DNA of 36,423 nucleotides from an uncultured Clostridia bacterium (GTDB lineage: Bacteria > Bacillota > Clostridia > Oscillospirales > CAG-382). Below, in pieces: positions 14,757-25,012 of this stretch. Below the pieces are notes generated by a model that saw only the letters and a program-made list of their open reading frames with translations, had not been told where the DNA came from and did not search any database. The stretch covers positions 1 to 36,423 of the forward strand of contig CANRIX010000023.1 in assembly GCA_947630765.1 (NCBI GenBank), given 5' to 3'. The position numbers were made by a program, and so were the translations under genes. Positions within the stretch are counted from its first letter, which is position 1, and every line of letters begins with the position of its first letter.

Positions 14757-16040
14757 TTACGCAAGGAAGCCCTTGTAGTGCCGCATCGTCGTTTCGGACT
14801 CGATATCACGCGCGGTTTCGAGCGCGACGTCCACCACGATGATGACCGACGTGCCGCCGTACACCAGCGCACGCAGCGCGGTCCAGCCGGTCCAGCTCAT
14901 CAGGATCGGGAAGATCGACATGAAGGACAGGAAGAGCGCACCGATCAGCGTCACGCGATGCACGACTTTGCGGATATACTGCGCCGTCGGCTGCCCCGGG
15001 CGGTAGCCCAGGATCGTGCCGCCGTTCGCCTTGAGGTTGTTGGCGACCTCGTTGACGTTGAACGAGATGGCGATATAGAAGTACGCAAACGCGATGATCA
15101 GCACGAACATCACGATCACATAGATCGGGCTGCTCGCCGAGAACCACTTCTGCACCCACGTCTGGAATCCGCCGCGAATCAGCAGCGCCAGCGTCGCCGG
15201 CAGCGAGACGATCGCGTTCGCGAAGATGATCGGCATGACGCCGCCCATCATGACGCGGATTGGCAGATAGGTGTTCGCGCCCCCGTACATCTTCCGCCCG
15301 ACCTGCCGCTTCGCGTACTGCACCGGCAGACGCCGCTCGGAGTTCGAGAAAAAGACGACCAGCGTCACGATCGCGAGCATCATCACCAACGCAAGCACCA
15401 CGCCGAGGATGTCGCCGAGGCTGATGGTGATGTTCGCCATGTCCTCAACGATGGACGGGATGCTCGAAATGATGTTCACGAACAGGATCAGCGAAACACC
15501 GTTGCCGATGCCCTTTTCGTCGATCCGTTCGCCCAGCCACATGACCAGGCACGCACCCGCCGTATGGCACGCGAGGATGACGATCATCGTGAACCACTTC
15601 GGCATCGTGCTGTCGATCAGCCCTTGGCTGTTCAGCGTCGCATAGTACCCGTAGGACGTGACCAACGCGAGGGCGATGGTGACGTACCGGGTGATCTTGG
15701 AGATCTTTGCCTGCCCTTCCGGGCCGCTCTTCGCGATCCGTTCGAGGGCGGGAATGGCGATCGTCAGCAGCTGGATGACGATCGACGCGGTGATATACGG
15801 GCTGACGCCGAGCGCGAACAGCGTCGCGTTCTGGAACGCCTGCCCGGCAAGCATGCTGAAGTATCCGAACAGCGTTCCTTCCGTCGCGGTGGAGTCAAAC
15901 AGTTCGTTGACCCCCGCACTGTTGATAAACGGCACCATGATATTCGAGCCGAAGCGGAACACCACGATGATGAACAACGTGTAGAGCATCCGCTTGCGGA
16001 TCTCCGGCACCTTCCACGCATTTCTGAAGATCTTAAACAT
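14757..16040 (-). CDS. secY: Protein translocase channel subunit SecY
   Basis: Central membrane subunit of the Sec export channel, 427 residues with about ten transmembrane helices. The N-terminus MFKIFRNAWKVPEIRKRMLYT, the plug region after TM1 and the conserved cytoplasmic loops (RRLPVQYAKRQVGRKMYGG, and QPTAQYIRKVVHRVTLIG near TM9-10) are present. Length is normal. It lies in the spc operon between rplO and adk. It would export the signal-peptide proteins seen elsewhere in this window. Confidence 0.98.
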   Translation of the reverse strand: MFKIFRNAWKVPEIRKRMLYTLFIIVVFRFGSNIMVPFINSAGVNELFDSTATEGTLFGYFSMLAGQAFQNATLFALGVSPYITASIVIQLLTIAIPALERIAKSGPEGQAKISKITRYVTIALALVTSYGYYATLNSQGLIDSTMPKWFTMIVILACHTAGACLVMWLGERIDEKGIGNGVSLILFVNIISSIPSIVEDMANITISLGDILGVVLALVMMLAIVTLVVFFSNSERRLPVQYAKRQVGRKMYGGANTYLPIRVMMGGVMPIIFANAIVSLPATLALLIRGGFQTWVQKWFSASSPIYVIVMFVLIIAFAYFYIAISFNVNEVANNLKANGGTILGYRPGQPTAQYIRKVVHRVTLIGALFLSFMSIFPILMSWTGWTALRALVYGGTSVIIVVDVALETARDIESETTMRHYKGFLA

Positions 16041-16109
16041 GCTTACTCACCTGCCCTTTCACAAAGCGTTACGGCCTGCACGAGCGCCGACGGGATTCGG
16101 CCGAACATA

Positions 16110-16550
16110 TCAGACCACCTCCGTCTTTCCGCCTGCGGCTTCGATTTTCTCTTTTGCGGAAGCGGAAAAACGGGTGGCTTTCACGGTCAGGGGGCGGGTC
16201 AGTTCGCCGTTGCCGAGCACTTTGAGCCCGTCGAACGCGTTCTTGACCGTCCCGTCCGCGAGCAGCGTCTCGAGGTCGACGACCGCGCCGCTCTCGTAAC
16301 GCTCCAAATCGGAAAGGTTGACGATGGCATACTGCTTCGCGAAGCGGTTCTTGAATCCGCGCTTCGGCAGTTTGCGGTAGAGCGGAAGCTGGCCGCCCTC
16401 AAATCCGGGACGGACGCCGCCGCCGGAGCGGGCGTTCTGCCCTTTATGGCCGCGGCCGGCAGTTTTGCCGTTGCCGCTGCCCGCGCCCCGACCCTTGCGG
16501 TACGCCGCTTTGACAGCGCCCGGCGCCGGGGAAAGCTCCTGTAGCTTCAT
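16110..16550 (-). CDS. rplO: Ribosomal protein L15
   Basis: Large-subunit assembly protein, 146 residues. The Gly/Arg-rich N-terminal region ([20 protein letters not shown]) and [18 protein letters not shown] are diagnostic; the C-terminal globular part ends [12 protein letters not shown]. An AGGAGG-like site precedes the ATG. The gap to secY is 69 bases with no gene or strong hairpin seen. Confidence 0.97.
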   Translation of the reverse strand: MKLQELSPAPGAVKAAYRKGRGAGSGNGKTAGRGHKGQNARSGGGVRPGFEGGQLPLYRKLPKRGFKNRFAKQYAIVNLSDLERYESGAVVDLETLLADGTVKNAFDGLKVLGNGELTRPLTVKATRFSASAKEKIEAAGGKTEVV

Positions 16551-16587
16551 TGTTTTGTCCTCCTAAATCTTTCTGTGGCGCGCCGTT

Positions 16588-16764
16588 TCAGGCTTCCTCG
16601 ACGCGGACAAGGTGGGAAATGACCGCCAGCTTGCCGTCGATCTCCGGGGTCTTTTCGACCGTCTTGCTGTCGCCGATCTTGCGCAGTCCGAGCGACTTGC
16701 AGGTCAGGATCTGGTTCTCCTTGCGGCCGATCAGGCTCTTCGCCAATGTGATGGTAACTTTCAT
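16588..16764 (-). CDS. rpmD: Ribosomal protein L30
   Basis: A 58-residue large-subunit protein starting MKVTITLAKSLIGRKENQIL and containing the family signature SLGLRKIGDSKTVEKTPEI. AAGGAGG lies just after the rpsE stop, six bases before the ATG. Short length is normal for bacteria. It sits between rpsE and rplO as expected. Confidence 0.96.
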   Translation of the reverse strand: MKVTITLAKSLIGRKENQILTCKSLGLRKIGDSKTVEKTPEIDGKLAVISHLVRVEEA

Positions 16765-16778
16765 TCCGGGCCTCCTTC

Positions 16779-17273
16779 TCAGCGGACGTCCGCGACTTCG
16801 ATGCCGCGACGGCGGGCGACCTGCTCGACCGTCTGCAGCTCCTTGAGCGCTTCAAACGTCGCCTTGACCACGTTCGCCGGGTTGTTCGAGCGCAGCGACT
16901 TGCCGCGGATATCGCGGATCCCCGCCATCTCCAGCACGGCACGCATCTTGCCGCCGGCGATGATGCCGGTACCGGGCGCGGCGGGCTTCAGAAGCACCTT
17001 GCCGGCGCCGAATTCGCCGATGATCTCGTGGGGGATGGTCGTCCCGTCCAGCGGGACCTCGATGATGTTGCGCTTCGCGGCTTCCATGGCCTTGCGGATC
17101 GCGTCCGGCACTTCCGCCGCCTTCCCGATCCCGTAGCCGACCAGCCCTTCGCCGTTGCCGACGACGACCAATGCGGAAAACCGGCGGATCCGGCCGCCCT
17201 TGACCGTCTTGGAAACGCTCTTGGTGTCGACCAGATTTTCCTTGAATTCGATGTTGGAATAATCCTTCTTCAT
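16779..17273 (-). CDS. rpsE: Ribosomal protein S5
   Basis: Small-subunit fidelity protein, 164 residues. The N-terminal double-stranded-RNA-binding part has [19 protein letters not shown] and [17 protein letters not shown]; the C-terminal part has the [17 protein letters not shown] segment. Length and motifs are normal. It follows rplR with 14 bases between. Confidence 0.98.
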   Translation of the reverse strand: MKKDYSNIEFKENLVDTKSVSKTVKGGRIRRFSALVVVGNGEGLVGYGIGKAAEVPDAIRKAMEAAKRNIIEVPLDGTTIPHEIIGEFGAGKVLLKPAAPGTGIIAGGKMRAVLEMAGIRDIRGKSLRSNNPANVVKATFEALKELQTVEQVARRRGIEVADVR

Positions 17274-17287
17274 CCTCGTACTCCTCC

Positions 17288-17647
17288 TCAGAACTTCAGG
17301 CCGGCTTCGCGAGCGGCTTCCGCCAGCGCCTTGACACGGCCGTGGTACAGGTTGCCGCCCCGGTCAAACACCACCTCGGTGATGTTCTTTTCCAGCGCAC
17401 GCTTCGCGGCGAGCTCGCCGACCTTCTTGGCCGACTCGACGTTGCCGCCTTCCTTGCCGAACGCCTTCTCCGTGGAGGAAGCGGCGACGAGCGTACGTCC
17501 GACGGTATCGTCGATGATTTGCACCTGAATGTTCTCGTTGGAACGGTAGACGCAGAAACGGGGTCTTGCCGGAGTGCCGAAGATCTTGGCGCGGACTCTC
17601 TTATGCCGATGGATCCGCTTTGCTTTGCTGTCAACGTGACGAATCAT
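17288..17647 (-). CDS. rplR: Ribosomal protein L18
   Basis: Binds 5S rRNA in the central protuberance. 119 residues, with [20 protein letters not shown] and the C-terminal [28 protein letters not shown] signature. The N-terminal basic stretch is complete. It lies between rplF and rpsE in the spc order, with short gaps on both sides. Confidence 0.98.
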   Translation of the reverse strand: MIRHVDSKAKRIHRHKRVRAKIFGTPARPRFCVYRSNENIQVQIIDDTVGRTLVAASSTEKAFGKEGGNVESAKKVGELAAKRALEKNITEVVFDRGGNLYHGRVKALAEAAREAGLKF

Positions 17648-17667
17648 GCTCTTTCACTCCTTCCCGT

Positions 17668-18231
17668 TTACTTCGCTTTACCGGCTTTACCGGCTTTGCT
17701 TCTGACGTGCTCGCCCGCGTAGCGGACGCCCTTACCGTGGTACGGCTCCGGCGCACGCTTGCCGCGGATGACCGCCGCGATCTGACCGACCTGCTGCTTG
17801 CTCGGGCCGCTGACCGTGATCTTCAGCCCGTTGCCTTCCTTCGGCACGTCGTAGGTGATGCCCTCCGGCGCCGGCATGAGGATGTCATGCGAATAGCCGA
17901 GGTGCAGCAGGAGGTCCTTCCCCTTCATCTCGGCGCGGTAGCCGGTGCCGATGATCTCGAGGGAACGCGAATAGCCCTCGGTCACGCCGACGACCATGTT
18001 CGCGATGAGGGTCCTGGACAGTCCGTGCAGCGCACGGGATTCCTTTTCGTCGTCGGGACGCTCGACCAAAATCTCGGCGCCCTCCTGCCGGACGGTAATG
18101 CCGGCGTGCAGTTTTTCGGAAAGCGTTCCCTTCGGTCCCTTGACCGTCACGAGGTTGTGGTCGCCGACCGTTTCGATCGTGACCGTCACGCCCGCGGGAA
18201 CCGCGATCGGTTTCTTGCCAATTCTGGACAT
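17668..18231 (-). CDS. rplF: Ribosomal protein L6
   Basis: Large-subunit protein near the sarcin-ricin loop, 187 residues. The ATG at 18231 gives [15 protein letters not shown], the usual start; an in-frame extension of eight residues upstream is not needed. The signature [23 protein letters not shown] near the C-terminus is present, followed by a short Lys/Ala/Gly tail. The gene is preceded by an unusually long, hairpin-containing gap after rpsH. Confidence 0.97.
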   Translation of the reverse strand: MSRIGKKPIAVPAGVTVTIETVGDHNLVTVKGPKGTLSEKLHAGITVRQEGAEILVERPDDEKESRALHGLSRTLIANMVVGVTEGYSRSLEIIGTGYRAEMKGKDLLLHLGYSHDILMPAPEGITYDVPKEGNGLKITVSGPSKQQVGQIAAVIRGKRAPEPYHGKGVRYAGEHVRSKAGKAGKAK

Positions 18232-18399
18232 ATGACCTTTTTCCTTTCTTGTCACTCGTTTTCGTTTTTTGCCGAACGGTTTCTATGGAAATCGGAAGCG
18301 ATTTCCCTTTTTTTGTGTCAAATCGACCCTTTTTTCCGCTTCCGCTCGGTGCGAGTGGGCAATTGTCATGTGGTAAAAAAGCGGAGCTTTTTTACCACA
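18232..18399 (-). other. Hairpin-containing gap between rpsH and rplF
   Basis: About 160 bases without a gene. A perfect 14-bp inverted repeat with a three-base loop (18369-18399; arms TGTGGTAAAAAAGC and GCTTTTTTACCACA) contains the rpsH stop codon in its first arm on the transcribed strand. A second perfect 8-bp hairpin with a four-base loop lies at 18287-18306 (GGAAATCG/CGATTTCC). The first has A and T tracts inside the stem like a bidirectional terminator, but no free T-run on the minus strand. It could stabilise, process or attenuate the mRNA between rpsH and rplF. Confidence 0.6.
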
Positions 18400-18790
18400 C
18401 GAAGGCTAAAACCTCGCCGCCCACGTTCTGTTTGCGGGCAGCCTTGTCGGTCATAATTCCACGGGACGTGGAAACGATCGCGATGCCGAGGCCGTTTCTG
18501 ACCTTCGGAATATCCTGACTTGCCGCATAAATCCTCAATCCGGGCTTGGAGACGCGCTTCAACCCCTGGATGATCTTCTGCTTGCCTTCGCCGTACTTCA
18601 GGGTGATCGTCAAAATCCCCTGCTTGCCGTCGTCGGTCACTTGATAACCCTTGATATAGCCCTCGTCAAGAAGAATTTGAGCGATGGCTTTCTTCATATT
18701 GGAGGCGGGAACGTCCACCGTATCGTGCTTCGCGTCGTTCGCATTCCGAATCCGCGTGAGCAGGTCCGCCACAACATCTGTCATCTGCAT
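18392..18790 (-). CDS. rpsH: Ribosomal protein S8
   Basis: Primary 16S-binding protein and, in E. coli, the repressor of the spc operon. 132 residues starting [18 protein letters not shown]; the first ATG is preferred because AAGGAGG lies nine bases ahead. The C-terminal signature [21 protein letters not shown] is intact. Its stop codon is embedded in a perfect hairpin, which is unusual. Confidence 0.97.
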   Translation of the reverse strand: MQMTDVVADLLTRIRNANDAKHDTVDVPASNMKKAIAQILLDEGYIKGYQVTDDGKQGILTITLKYGEGKQKIIQGLKRVSKPGLRIYAASQDIPKVRNGLGIAIVSTSRGIMTDKAARKQNVGGEVLAFVW

Positions 18791-18810
18791 AGTACAATCC
18801 TCCTTTTCGA

Positions 18811-18996
18811 TTACCAGCTTGCCTTTTTCACACCCGGGATCTCGCCCTTATAGGCGAGGTTCCGGAAGCAGATCCGGCAGACGCCGTACTTGCGCAGATA
18901 CGCATGCGGGCGACCGCAGATCTTGCAGCGGGTGTACGCGCGGGTGGAAAACTTCGGCTTCTTCTGCTGCTTGAGGATCATTGCCTTCTTTGCCAT
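18811..18996 (-). CDS. rpsN: Ribosomal protein S14, type Z
   Basis: A 61-residue zinc-binding S14 (short form). Cys24, Cys27, Cys40 and Cys43 form CKIC and CRIC pairs that hold zinc. The ATG at 18996 follows AAAGGAGG; the longer upstream frame is not used. Short type-Z S14 encoded between rplE and rpsH is standard in Firmicutes. Confidence 0.97.
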   Translation of the reverse strand: MAKKAMILKQQKKPKFSTRAYTRCKICGRPHAYLRKYGVCRICFRNLAYKGEIPGVKKASW

Positions 18997-19015
18997 GCTG
19001 TTTTCCTCCTTTCGC

Positions 19016-19558
19016 TTACTGCTTCGCGAACGGCGCACCGAGCAGAGTCAGAAGTTCCTTCGCTTCCTCGTCCGTCTCCGCCGTCGTCACGAAACAAATA
19101 TCCATGCCACGGACCTTATCGACCTTATCGTACTCGATCTCCGGGAAGATCAACTGCTCCTTCAGACCGACCGTGTAGTTCCCGCGGCCGTCGAACGCGT
19201 TCGGGTTGATCCCCTTGAAGTCGCGCACACGCGGGAGCGCGAGATTGAAGAACTTATCCGCAAACTCCCACATATTCTCCGCACGGAGCGTGACCTTCAC
19301 GCCGATCTTCATCCCCGCACGGACCTTAAAGTTTGAAACCGACTTCTTCGCCGTCGTCGCGACCGCCTTCTGACCCGTGATCGCGGTCAGATCGGCGATG
19401 ATCGCGTCGATCGCCTTCGGGTTGTCCTTCGCTTCGCCCGCACCGACGTTGATGACGATCTTGTTCAGACGCGGGATCTGCATCGGGCTCTTGTACTTGA
19501 ACTTCGACATGAGGGCGGGCGCGACGTCGCTCTTATAGAATTCTTCCAATCTTGACAT
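19016..19558 (-). CDS. rplE: Ribosomal protein L5
   Basis: 5S rRNA-binding protein of the central protuberance, 180 residues. [36 protein letters not shown] and the C-terminal [19 protein letters not shown] are family signatures. Length and context are normal (rplX before, rpsN after). Confidence 0.98.
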   Translation of the reverse strand: MSRLEEFYKSDVAPALMSKFKYKSPMQIPRLNKIVINVGAGEAKDNPKAIDAIIADLTAITGQKAVATTAKKSVSNFKVRAGMKIGVKVTLRAENMWEFADKFFNLALPRVRDFKGINPNAFDGRGNYTVGLKEQLIFPEIEYDKVDKVRGMDICFVTTAETDEEAKELLTLLGAPFAKQ

Positions 19559-19576
19559 CTTCTCGTTCCTCCCCCT

Positions 19577-19906
19577 TTACAGTTCTTCCCCGCACTTGAC
19601 GCAGACGCGGAGCTTTTCGCCCTTTTCCGTCAGCTTCACGCGGGTGCGGCGTCCCGCGTCGCACTTCGGGCAGTACAACTGCACCTTGCTCGCGTAGATC
19701 GCGCCTTCGGTCTTGATGATGCCGCCCGGATCCCCCTGGCGGCGGGGCTTGACGTGCTTGGACACGACGTGCACCCCTTCGACGATCACCTTGCCCTCCT
19801 TCGGGGAGACGCCGATGACCTTGCCGATCGACTTCTTGCTGCCGTTGGCATATTCGCCGGAGATCACGACCACCGTGTCGCCGGTCTTGATGTGCATTTT
19901 ACTCAT
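19577..19906 (-). CDS. rplX: Ribosomal protein L24 with C-terminal zinc-ribbon-like cysteines
   Basis: Early assembly protein of the large subunit, 109 residues. The KOW motif is at about 5-35 (IKTGDTVVVISGEYANGSKK). The C-terminal part carries Cys79, Cys82, Cys102 and Cys105 in CPKC and CVKC pairs, likely a zinc ribbon, as in many Firmicutes L24 proteins. The first ATG is chosen because GGGAGG is eight bases ahead. Confidence 0.97.
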   Translation of the reverse strand: MSKMHIKTGDTVVVISGEYANGSKKSIGKVIGVSPKEGKVIVEGVHVVSKHVKPRRQGDPGGIIKTEGAIYASKVQLYCPKCDAGRRTRVKLTEKGEKLRVCVKCGEEL

Positions 19907-19921
19907 TTCGCGTTCCTCCCG

Positions 19922-20290
19922 TCAAACCACTTCCGGCGCGAGCGAAAGGATCTTCATATACTCGTGATCGCGAAGCTCTCTCGCCACCGGCCCGAAAATA
20001 CGGGTGCCTCTGGGATTCTTATCTTCCTTGATGATCACCGCCGCGTTCTCGTCGAACCGAACGTAGGACCCGTCGGGACGTCTGGTCGGCTGGACCGTCC
20101 GCACCACGACGGCACGCACGACCTCGCCCTTCTTGACCACGCCGCCCGGCACCGCCTTCTTCACGGCGCAGACGACCACGTCGCCCACGCCCGCATAGCG
20201 CCGCCCGGTCCCACCAAGTACGCGGATGCACATGAGCTCCTTCGCCCCTGTGTTGTCGGCAACCTTCATTCGGGATTGCTGCTGTAACAT
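19922..20290 (-). CDS. rplN: Ribosomal protein L14
   Basis: 122-residue protein at the subunit interface, contacting 16S rRNA. The N-terminus [20 protein letters not shown] and the C-terminal [23 protein letters not shown] are highly conserved family segments. Position between rpsQ and rplX is standard. Confidence 0.98.
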   Translation of the reverse strand: MLQQQSRMKVADNTGAKELMCIRVLGGTGRRYAGVGDVVVCAVKKAVPGGVVKKGEVVRAVVVRTVQPTRRPDGSYVRFDENAAVIIKEDKNPRGTRIFGPVARELRDHEYMKILSLAPEVV

Positions 20291-20305
20291 TCCTGTACCT
20301 CCTGC

Positions 20306-20560
20306 TTACTTGGCTCTCTCGAGGATCTCGACAAGACGCCAGTTTTTGTCCTTGGAAAGCGGGCGGGTCTCCATGATGCGGACCGTATCGCCCACCTTCG
20401 CCTCGTTCTTTTCGTCGTGCGCCTTCAGCCGAAGCGTCCGTTTGAGGATCTTCTTATAGAGCGGATGCTTGAAGCTGTCGTGGATCGCCACGACGATGGT
20501 TTTGTCCATCTTGTCGCTGACGACCTGCCCGACGCGGACCTTTCTCATAGCTCTTTCCAT
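20306..20560 (-). CDS. rpsQ: Ribosomal protein S17
   Basis: Small-subunit OB-fold protein, 84 residues from the ATG at 20560 ([20 protein letters not shown]), which matches the family start. Alternative in-frame starts exist at 20569 (ATG two bases after GGGGAGG) and 20584 (TTG overlapping the rpmC stop); both would add unusual residues. The conserved [20 protein letters not shown] is present. Confidence 0.95.
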   Translation of the reverse strand: MERAMRKVRVGQVVSDKMDKTIVVAIHDSFKHPLYKKILKRTLRLKAHDEKNEAKVGDTVRIMETRPLSKDKNWRLVEILERAK

Positions 20561-20580
20561 CTTTTCCATTTCCTCCCCTG

Positions 20581-20781
20581 TCAAGCCTTGCCGGAAATTT
20601 CTTTTTCACGCAGCACGGTCAGCATCCGCGCAATGGTCTTGCGCGTCTCGACGATCTTCATCGGATTGTCCAGCTGATTGATGGCATGCTGCATCCGCAG
20701 GTTGAACAGCGCTTCTTTCTGTTCGCGGACGGCTTTGGTCAGTTCGGAAGCGGTCATTTCTCTGATTTCCTTGATCTCCAT
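20581..20781 (-). CDS. rpmC: Ribosomal protein L29
   Basis: 66-residue helical protein at the exit tunnel, where trigger factor and SRP dock. The signature [20 protein letters not shown] and the [12 protein letters not shown] segment fit the family. It lies three bases after rplP. Confidence 0.97.
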   Translation of the reverse strand: MEIKEIREMTASELTKAVREQKEALFNLRMQHAINQLDNPMKIVETRKTIARMLTVLREKEISGKA

Positions 20782-20784
20782 CCC

Positions 20785-21213
20785 TTACGCCTCCTGATTC
20801 TCCAGTTCCGCCCTCGTGGCGAACTTGCACTTGATCGGCAGCTTGTGGGAGGCCAGCCGCATCGCTTCGCGCGCGACGTCCTCCGAGATCCCGTCCATTT
20901 CAAACATGACGCGACCCGGTTTGACCACCGCTACCCAGTATTCCGGCGAGCCTTTGCCCGAACCCATGCGGGTCTCGGCGGGCTTTTCCGTCACCGGCTT
21001 ATCCGGGAAGATCTTGATCCAGACGTTGCCGCCACGCTTGATCGAACGCGTCATCGCGACACGGGCGGCCTCGATCTGGTTGGACGTGATCCACGCCGGT
21101 TCCAGCGCGACGAGCCCGAACTGCCCGTCGGTGATGCGGTTGCCGCGGTACGCCTTGCCGGTCATTCTGCCGCGGTGGACGCGTCTGTATTTGACTCTCT
21201 TGGGCATTAACAT
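20785..21213 (-). CDS. rplP: Ribosomal protein L16
   Basis: 142-residue protein of the tRNA-binding region of the large subunit. [19 protein letters not shown] and the [21 protein letters not shown] segment are diagnostic. Its ATG overlaps the rpsC stop by one base (TAATG), indicating translational coupling. Confidence 0.98.
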   Translation of the reverse strand: MLMPKRVKYRRVHRGRMTGKAYRGNRITDGQFGLVALEPAWITSNQIEAARVAMTRSIKRGGNVWIKIFPDKPVTEKPAETRMGSGKGSPEYWVAVVKPGRVMFEMDGISEDVAREAMRLASHKLPIKCKFATRAELENQEA

Positions 21214-21893
21214 TACCGTCTACCTCCCTCGCGTACATTGGTGCGCTTGACCTCGGAGAGGACTTCGCCCTTGTAGATCCACACCTTGATGCCGATCGCA
21301 CCGTAGGTCGTCCGCGCTTCGGCAAAGCCGTAGTCGATGTCCGCACGCAGCGTCTGCAGCGGAATGGTCCCCTCGTGGTAATGCTCCGTGCGGGCGATTT
21401 CCGCCCCGCCGAGCCGCCCGCCGCAGGAGATCTTGATCCCCTTCGCGCCGAGCTTCATGGTTCTGCCGATCGCCTGTTTCATCGCACGGCGGAACGAAAT
21501 ACGCTTCTCCAGCTGCGACGCGATGTTCTCCGCGACCAGCTGCGCGTTCAGATCGGGGCTGCGCACCTCGACGACCTTGACGTCGACCGTCACATTCCGC
21601 GGATTCCCGAGGAAGTCGGCGATGACGCCCTTGAGCTTTTCGATCTCCGCGCCGCCCTTGCCGATGACGATGCCCGGCTTCGCGCAGTGGATGATGACGC
21701 GGATGCGGCTGTTGTCCCGTTCGATCTCGATCTGCGGGACGCCTGCCTGTCCGAGACGTTCCTTGAGGAACTTCCGCAGCTTATAGTCCGAAACCAGCGT
21801 ATCGCCGAAGTCCTCCTCCGCGACATACCAGCGGGAGCTCCAATTCTTGATGATCCCGACGCGAAGCCCATGCGGATTCACTTTCTGTCCCAT
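21213..21893 (-). CDS. rpsC: Ribosomal protein S3
   Basis: 226-residue protein at the mRNA entry site with helicase function. [20 protein letters not shown] opens the protein; the KH domain carries [15 protein letters not shown]; the C-terminal domain has the [18 protein letters not shown] end. Length is typical. It overlaps rplP by one base. Confidence 0.98.
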   Translation of the reverse strand: MGQKVNPHGLRVGIIKNWSSRWYVAEEDFGDTLVSDYKLRKFLKERLGQAGVPQIEIERDNSRIRVIIHCAKPGIVIGKGGAEIEKLKGVIADFLGNPRNVTVDVKVVEVRSPDLNAQLVAENIASQLEKRISFRRAMKQAIGRTMKLGAKGIKISCGGRLGGAEIARTEHYHEGTIPLQTLRADIDYGFAEARTTYGAIGIKVWIYKGEVLSEVKRTNVREGGRR

Positions 21894-21894
21894 G

Positions 21895-22254
21895 TTAGCC
21901 CTCCTCTTTCTCTTTCAGAGCGATCGTGACGTGCGACGTCCGCTTGATGATGCGGAACGCGCGCCCCCGTGCGCGGGGCATGACCCGCTTCATGTTCTTG
22001 AGAATGCCGGGGGTCACGAAACATTCCGACACATAGAGCTTCTCAACGTCCATGTTGTAATTGTGTTCGGCGTTCGCCATCGCCGATTTGAGCAGCTTGA
22101 CGAGGCTTTCGCTGACCATCTTGTTGGTGTTCAGCAGGATCGCCATCGCCGTCGCCGCGTCCTTTCCGCGGATCTCGTCGAGCACCACGCCGACCTTACG
22201 CGGGGAAACGCGGAGCTGCTTGAGATACGCCTTGGCGCACTTGGTGTTTTCCAT
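21895..22254 (-). CDS. rplV: Ribosomal protein L22
   Basis: 119-residue protein whose long beta-hairpin lines the exit tunnel. The N-terminal globular part has [21 protein letters not shown]; the hairpin segment [21 protein letters not shown] is intact. The stop lies one base before the rpsC start. Confidence 0.98.
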   Translation of the reverse strand: MENTKCAKAYLKQLRVSPRKVGVVLDEIRGKDAATAMAILLNTNKMVSESLVKLLKSAMANAEHNYNMDVEKLYVSECFVTPGILKNMKRVMPRARGRAFRIIKRTSHVTIALKEKEEG

Positions 22255-22280
22255 TCCTTAAAATCCCTGCCCTTTCCGCG

Positions 22281-22562
22281 TTAGTTGCCGTTGTTGGAGG
22301 TCTTCGAACCGGCGTGGCCCTTGAACGTGCGGGTCGGGGCGAACTCGCCGAGCTTATGCCCGACCATATCCTCGACGACGTACACCGGAACATGCTTCCG
22401 ACCGTCGTAGACCGCGATCGTGTGACCGACGAACTCCGGGAAAATGGTGGAGGCGCGAGACCAGGTTTTCAGAACCCGCTTTTCGCCCTTCTCGTTCATG
22501 TCCTTGACACGGCTAAACAGCTTCGCTTCCACGAAAGGACCTTTTTTGACGCTTCTGCCCAT
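22281..22562 (-). CDS. rpsS: Ribosomal protein S19
   Basis: 93-residue protein of the small-subunit head. [19 protein letters not shown] and [18 protein letters not shown] are family signatures. Context is rplB before and rplV after, the S10-operon order. Confidence 0.98.
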   Translation of the reverse strand: MGRSVKKGPFVEAKLFSRVKDMNEKGEKRVLKTWSRASTIFPEFVGHTIAVYDGRKHVPVYVVEDMVGHKLGEFAPTRTFKGHAGSKTSNNGN

Positions 22563-22579
22563 GATACTGCTCCTCCTTC

Positions 22580-23428
22580 TTACTTATCGTTGCGGCGCTT
22601 GACGATCATATTGTTCGTGCGAGCCTTCTTGTCGCGGGTCTTCAGACCGAGCGCGGGCTTGCCCCACGGGGTCATCGGACCGGGGTGACCGACCGGCGCA
22701 CGCCCTTCGCCACCGCCGTGCGGGTGGTCGCACGGGTTCATGACCGAACCGCGGACCGTCGGACGAATGCCCATATGGCGCTTCTTACCGGCTTTGCCGA
22801 TCTTGATGTTCTCGTGCTCCAGGTTGCCGATGATACCGATGGTCGCGTGGCAGTCCAGGCGGACCAGACGCACTTCCCCGGACGGCAGACGGATCTGCGC
22901 CTTGCCGTTCTCCTTCGCCATCAGCTGCGCCGCAGCGCCGGCGGAACGCACGAGCTGCGCACCGCGGCCCGGGTACAGTTCGATCGAGTTGATCATCGTG
23001 CCGACCGGGATCGCCGAGATCGGCAGCACGTTGCCCGGCTTGATATCCGCCTGCGGCCCGACGTACAGCACGTCGCCGACCTTCACGCCGTCCGTCGCGA
23101 GGACATAGCTCTTCTTGCCGTCCTCGGCGGTCAGCAGCGCGAGGTACGCGGTGCGGTTCGGGTCGTATTCGATCGCCGTGACCGTCTTGGCGGCGCTTCC
23201 GCCGTCCGCCGGGAAGGCGTTGCGGAAGTCCACGATGCGGTACTTGGTCTTGTTTCCGCCGCCCTGGTGGCGGACGGTGATTTTCCCGGTGTTGTTGCGG
23301 CCCGCCTTGTGCTTGAGCGTCGTCAGCAGGCTCTTTTCCGGTTTCTTGCCCTTGGTCAGCTCCTCGAACGAGGGGGTGGCCATGTTCCGGAGTGACGGAG
23401 TTGTCGGGCGATAGGTTTTTACTGCCAT
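22580..23428 (-). CDS. rplB: Ribosomal protein L2
   Basis: 282-residue protein near the peptidyl transferase centre, needed for subunit association. It shows [14 protein letters not shown], the RNA-binding [16 protein letters not shown] and the C-terminal [20 protein letters not shown] segment with the conserved His. The basic tail is complete. Confidence 0.98.
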   Translation of the reverse strand: MAVKTYRPTTPSLRNMATPSFEELTKGKKPEKSLLTTLKHKAGRNNTGKITVRHQGGGNKTKYRIVDFRNAFPADGGSAAKTVTAIEYDPNRTAYLALLTAEDGKKSYVLATDGVKVGDVLYVGPQADIKPGNVLPISAIPVGTMINSIELYPGRGAQLVRSAGAAAQLMAKENGKAQIRLPSGEVRLVRLDCHATIGIIGNLEHENIKIGKAGKKRHMGIRPTVRGSVMNPCDHPHGGGEGRAPVGHPGPMTPWGKPALGLKTRDKKARTNNMIVKRRNDK

Positions 23429-23444
23429 GACAATTCCCCTTTCT

Positions 23445-23738
23445 TTACAGCAGGCTGTCGAAGAATTCGATCGTCTTGGAATCGTCCGTCAGCTTGACGA
23501 TCGCCTTCTTCCACGCACTGGTGTAGCCTCTGTGGTAGCCCATTCTTCTGGGCTTTCTCTTCATACTGATCGTGGTCACCCGCTCAACCTGCACGCCGAA
23601 GATCTCCTCGACCGCCTTGCGGATCTCGGTCTTGTTCGCGTCGTTCGCGACGCGGAACGTGTACTTCCGCTGGTGCATATTCTGAATGGACGCTTCGGTG
23701 ATGACCGGCTTCAAAATGACGTCGTATGCCGTTTTCAT
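23445..23738 (-). CDS. rplW: Ribosomal protein L23
   Basis: 97-residue exit-tunnel protein and docking site for trigger factor and SRP. The pattern [13 protein letters not shown] and [20 protein letters not shown] is typical. It overlaps rplD by four bases (ATGA), so the two are coupled. Confidence 0.98.
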   Translation of the reverse strand: MKTAYDVILKPVITEASIQNMHQRKYTFRVANDANKTEIRKAVEEIFGVQVERVTTISMKRKPRRMGYHRGYTSAWKKAIVKLTDDSKTIEFFDSLL

Positions 23739-24361
23739 TCCGCAAATACCTCCTCAAGTTTCGCGACCGCATCCTGTGCGATGACCAGCTTGCCGGACTT
23801 AAGGATGCTGTAAACGTGAATGGCGTTAACCGGGGCGGTCTCGACGCCCGGGATGTTCGCCATGGACTTGACGACCTTCTCGTCGACGGCGGGCAGGACG
23901 ACCAGCGACTTCCCTTCCGCGCCCACAGCGGACAGGAACTGCACCATCGTCTTGGTCTTGTATTCGCTCGCCTCAATCTTATCGACGACGATGAGCTCGC
24001 CGTCGGCGACCTTCGCGCTCAGCGCGGAGAGCAGCGCGAGCCGCTTGAGTTTCTTGTTGAGCGTCACGCGGTAGGAACGGGGTTTCGGCGCAAAGACGAT
24101 ACCGCCGTGCGTCCATTGCGGCGCGCGGGTCGACCCCTGACGGGCGCGACCGGTGTCCTTCTGACGCCACGGCTTCTTGCCGCCGCCGGAAACCTCGCTG
24201 CGGGTCAGCGCGGACTGCGTGCCCTGCCGCTGATTGAGCAGATAGGCGCGGACGACCGCGTGGACCGCCGCCTCGTTCGGCTCGATGCCGAAAATCTTCT
24301 CGGAAAGCTCCAGCGTGCCGCAGGCACGGCCTTCCATATTCACAACGTTGACTGTAGGCAT
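23735..24361 (-). CDS. rplD: Ribosomal protein L4
   Basis: 208-residue large-subunit protein with an extended loop in the exit tunnel (GRARQGSTRAPQWTHGGIVF). In E. coli L4 also represses the S10 operon by binding its leader; the long structured leader before rpsJ here would be the place to look. The globular domain ends [10 protein letters not shown]. Confidence 0.98.
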   Translation of the reverse strand: MPTVNVVNMEGRACGTLELSEKIFGIEPNEAAVHAVVRAYLLNQRQGTQSALTRSEVSGGGKKPWRQKDTGRARQGSTRAPQWTHGGIVFAPKPRSYRVTLNKKLKRLALLSALSAKVADGELIVVDKIEASEYKTKTMVQFLSAVGAEGKSLVVLPAVDEKVVKSMANIPGVETAPVNAIHVYSILKSGKLVIAQDAVAKLEEVFAE

Positions 24362-24382
24362 TCTCTATTCCTCCCTCTCCGC

Positions 24383-25012
24383 TTATTTCACGGTATCGCG
24401 GAGATACACGATGCCGCCCTTCGGCCCGGGGATTGCACCCCGCACGGCGATCAGGTTGTTGTCCGCATCGATTTTGACGATTTCCAGGTTGAGAATCGTC
24501 ACCCGCTCGTGACCGTACTGCCCCGCCATGTGCTTGTTCTTGAACACGCGCGACGGGTCGCTGTTTGCGCCCATGGAACCGACCTGACGGTGGACAGGAC
24601 CGGTGCCGTGCGTCATACGAAGGCGGTGGGCGTTCCAGCGCTTGATGACGCCGCTGTACCCATGCCCTTTGGTGATACCGGTGACGTCGACCTTTTCGCC
24701 TTCGGCGAACGTATCGGCGGTGACGGTATCGCCCTCGTTGAGCGCGGACGTATCCTCGAGCCGGAACTCCTTGAGGAACTTCTTGTAGGACACTTCATGT
24801 TTCTTGAAATGCCCCTTGACGGGTTTGCTCGCCTTGCGCTCCGGCAGGTCGGAAAAACCGAGCTGTACGGCGCAATAGCCGTCCTTTTCCGCCGTCTTTT
24901 TCTGGACGACGGTGCAGGGGCCGGCGTTGATGACAGTGACGGGGATGACCTTGCCGGTCTCGGTGAAGAGTTGCGTCATGCCCAGTTTTCTGCCGATGAT
25001 GCCTTTTTTCAT
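24383..25012 (-). CDS. rplC: Ribosomal protein L3
   Basis: 209-residue early assembly protein. [16 protein letters not shown] is the canonical N-terminus, which fixes the ATG at 25012; the upstream in-frame extension reads through a hairpin region. The AAGGAGG is 13 bases away, a long spacing. The central extension with [20 protein letters not shown] reaches the peptidyl transferase centre. Confidence 0.97.
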   Translation of the reverse strand: MKKGIIGRKLGMTQLFTETGKVIPVTVINAGPCTVVQKKTAEKDGYCAVQLGFSDLPERKASKPVKGHFKKHEVSYKKFLKEFRLEDTSALNEGDTVTADTFAEGEKVDVTGITKGHGYSGVIKRWNAHRLRMTHGTGPVHRQVGSMGANSDPSRVFKNKHMAGQYGHERVTILNLEIVKIDADNNLIAVRGAIPGPKGGIVYLRDTVK

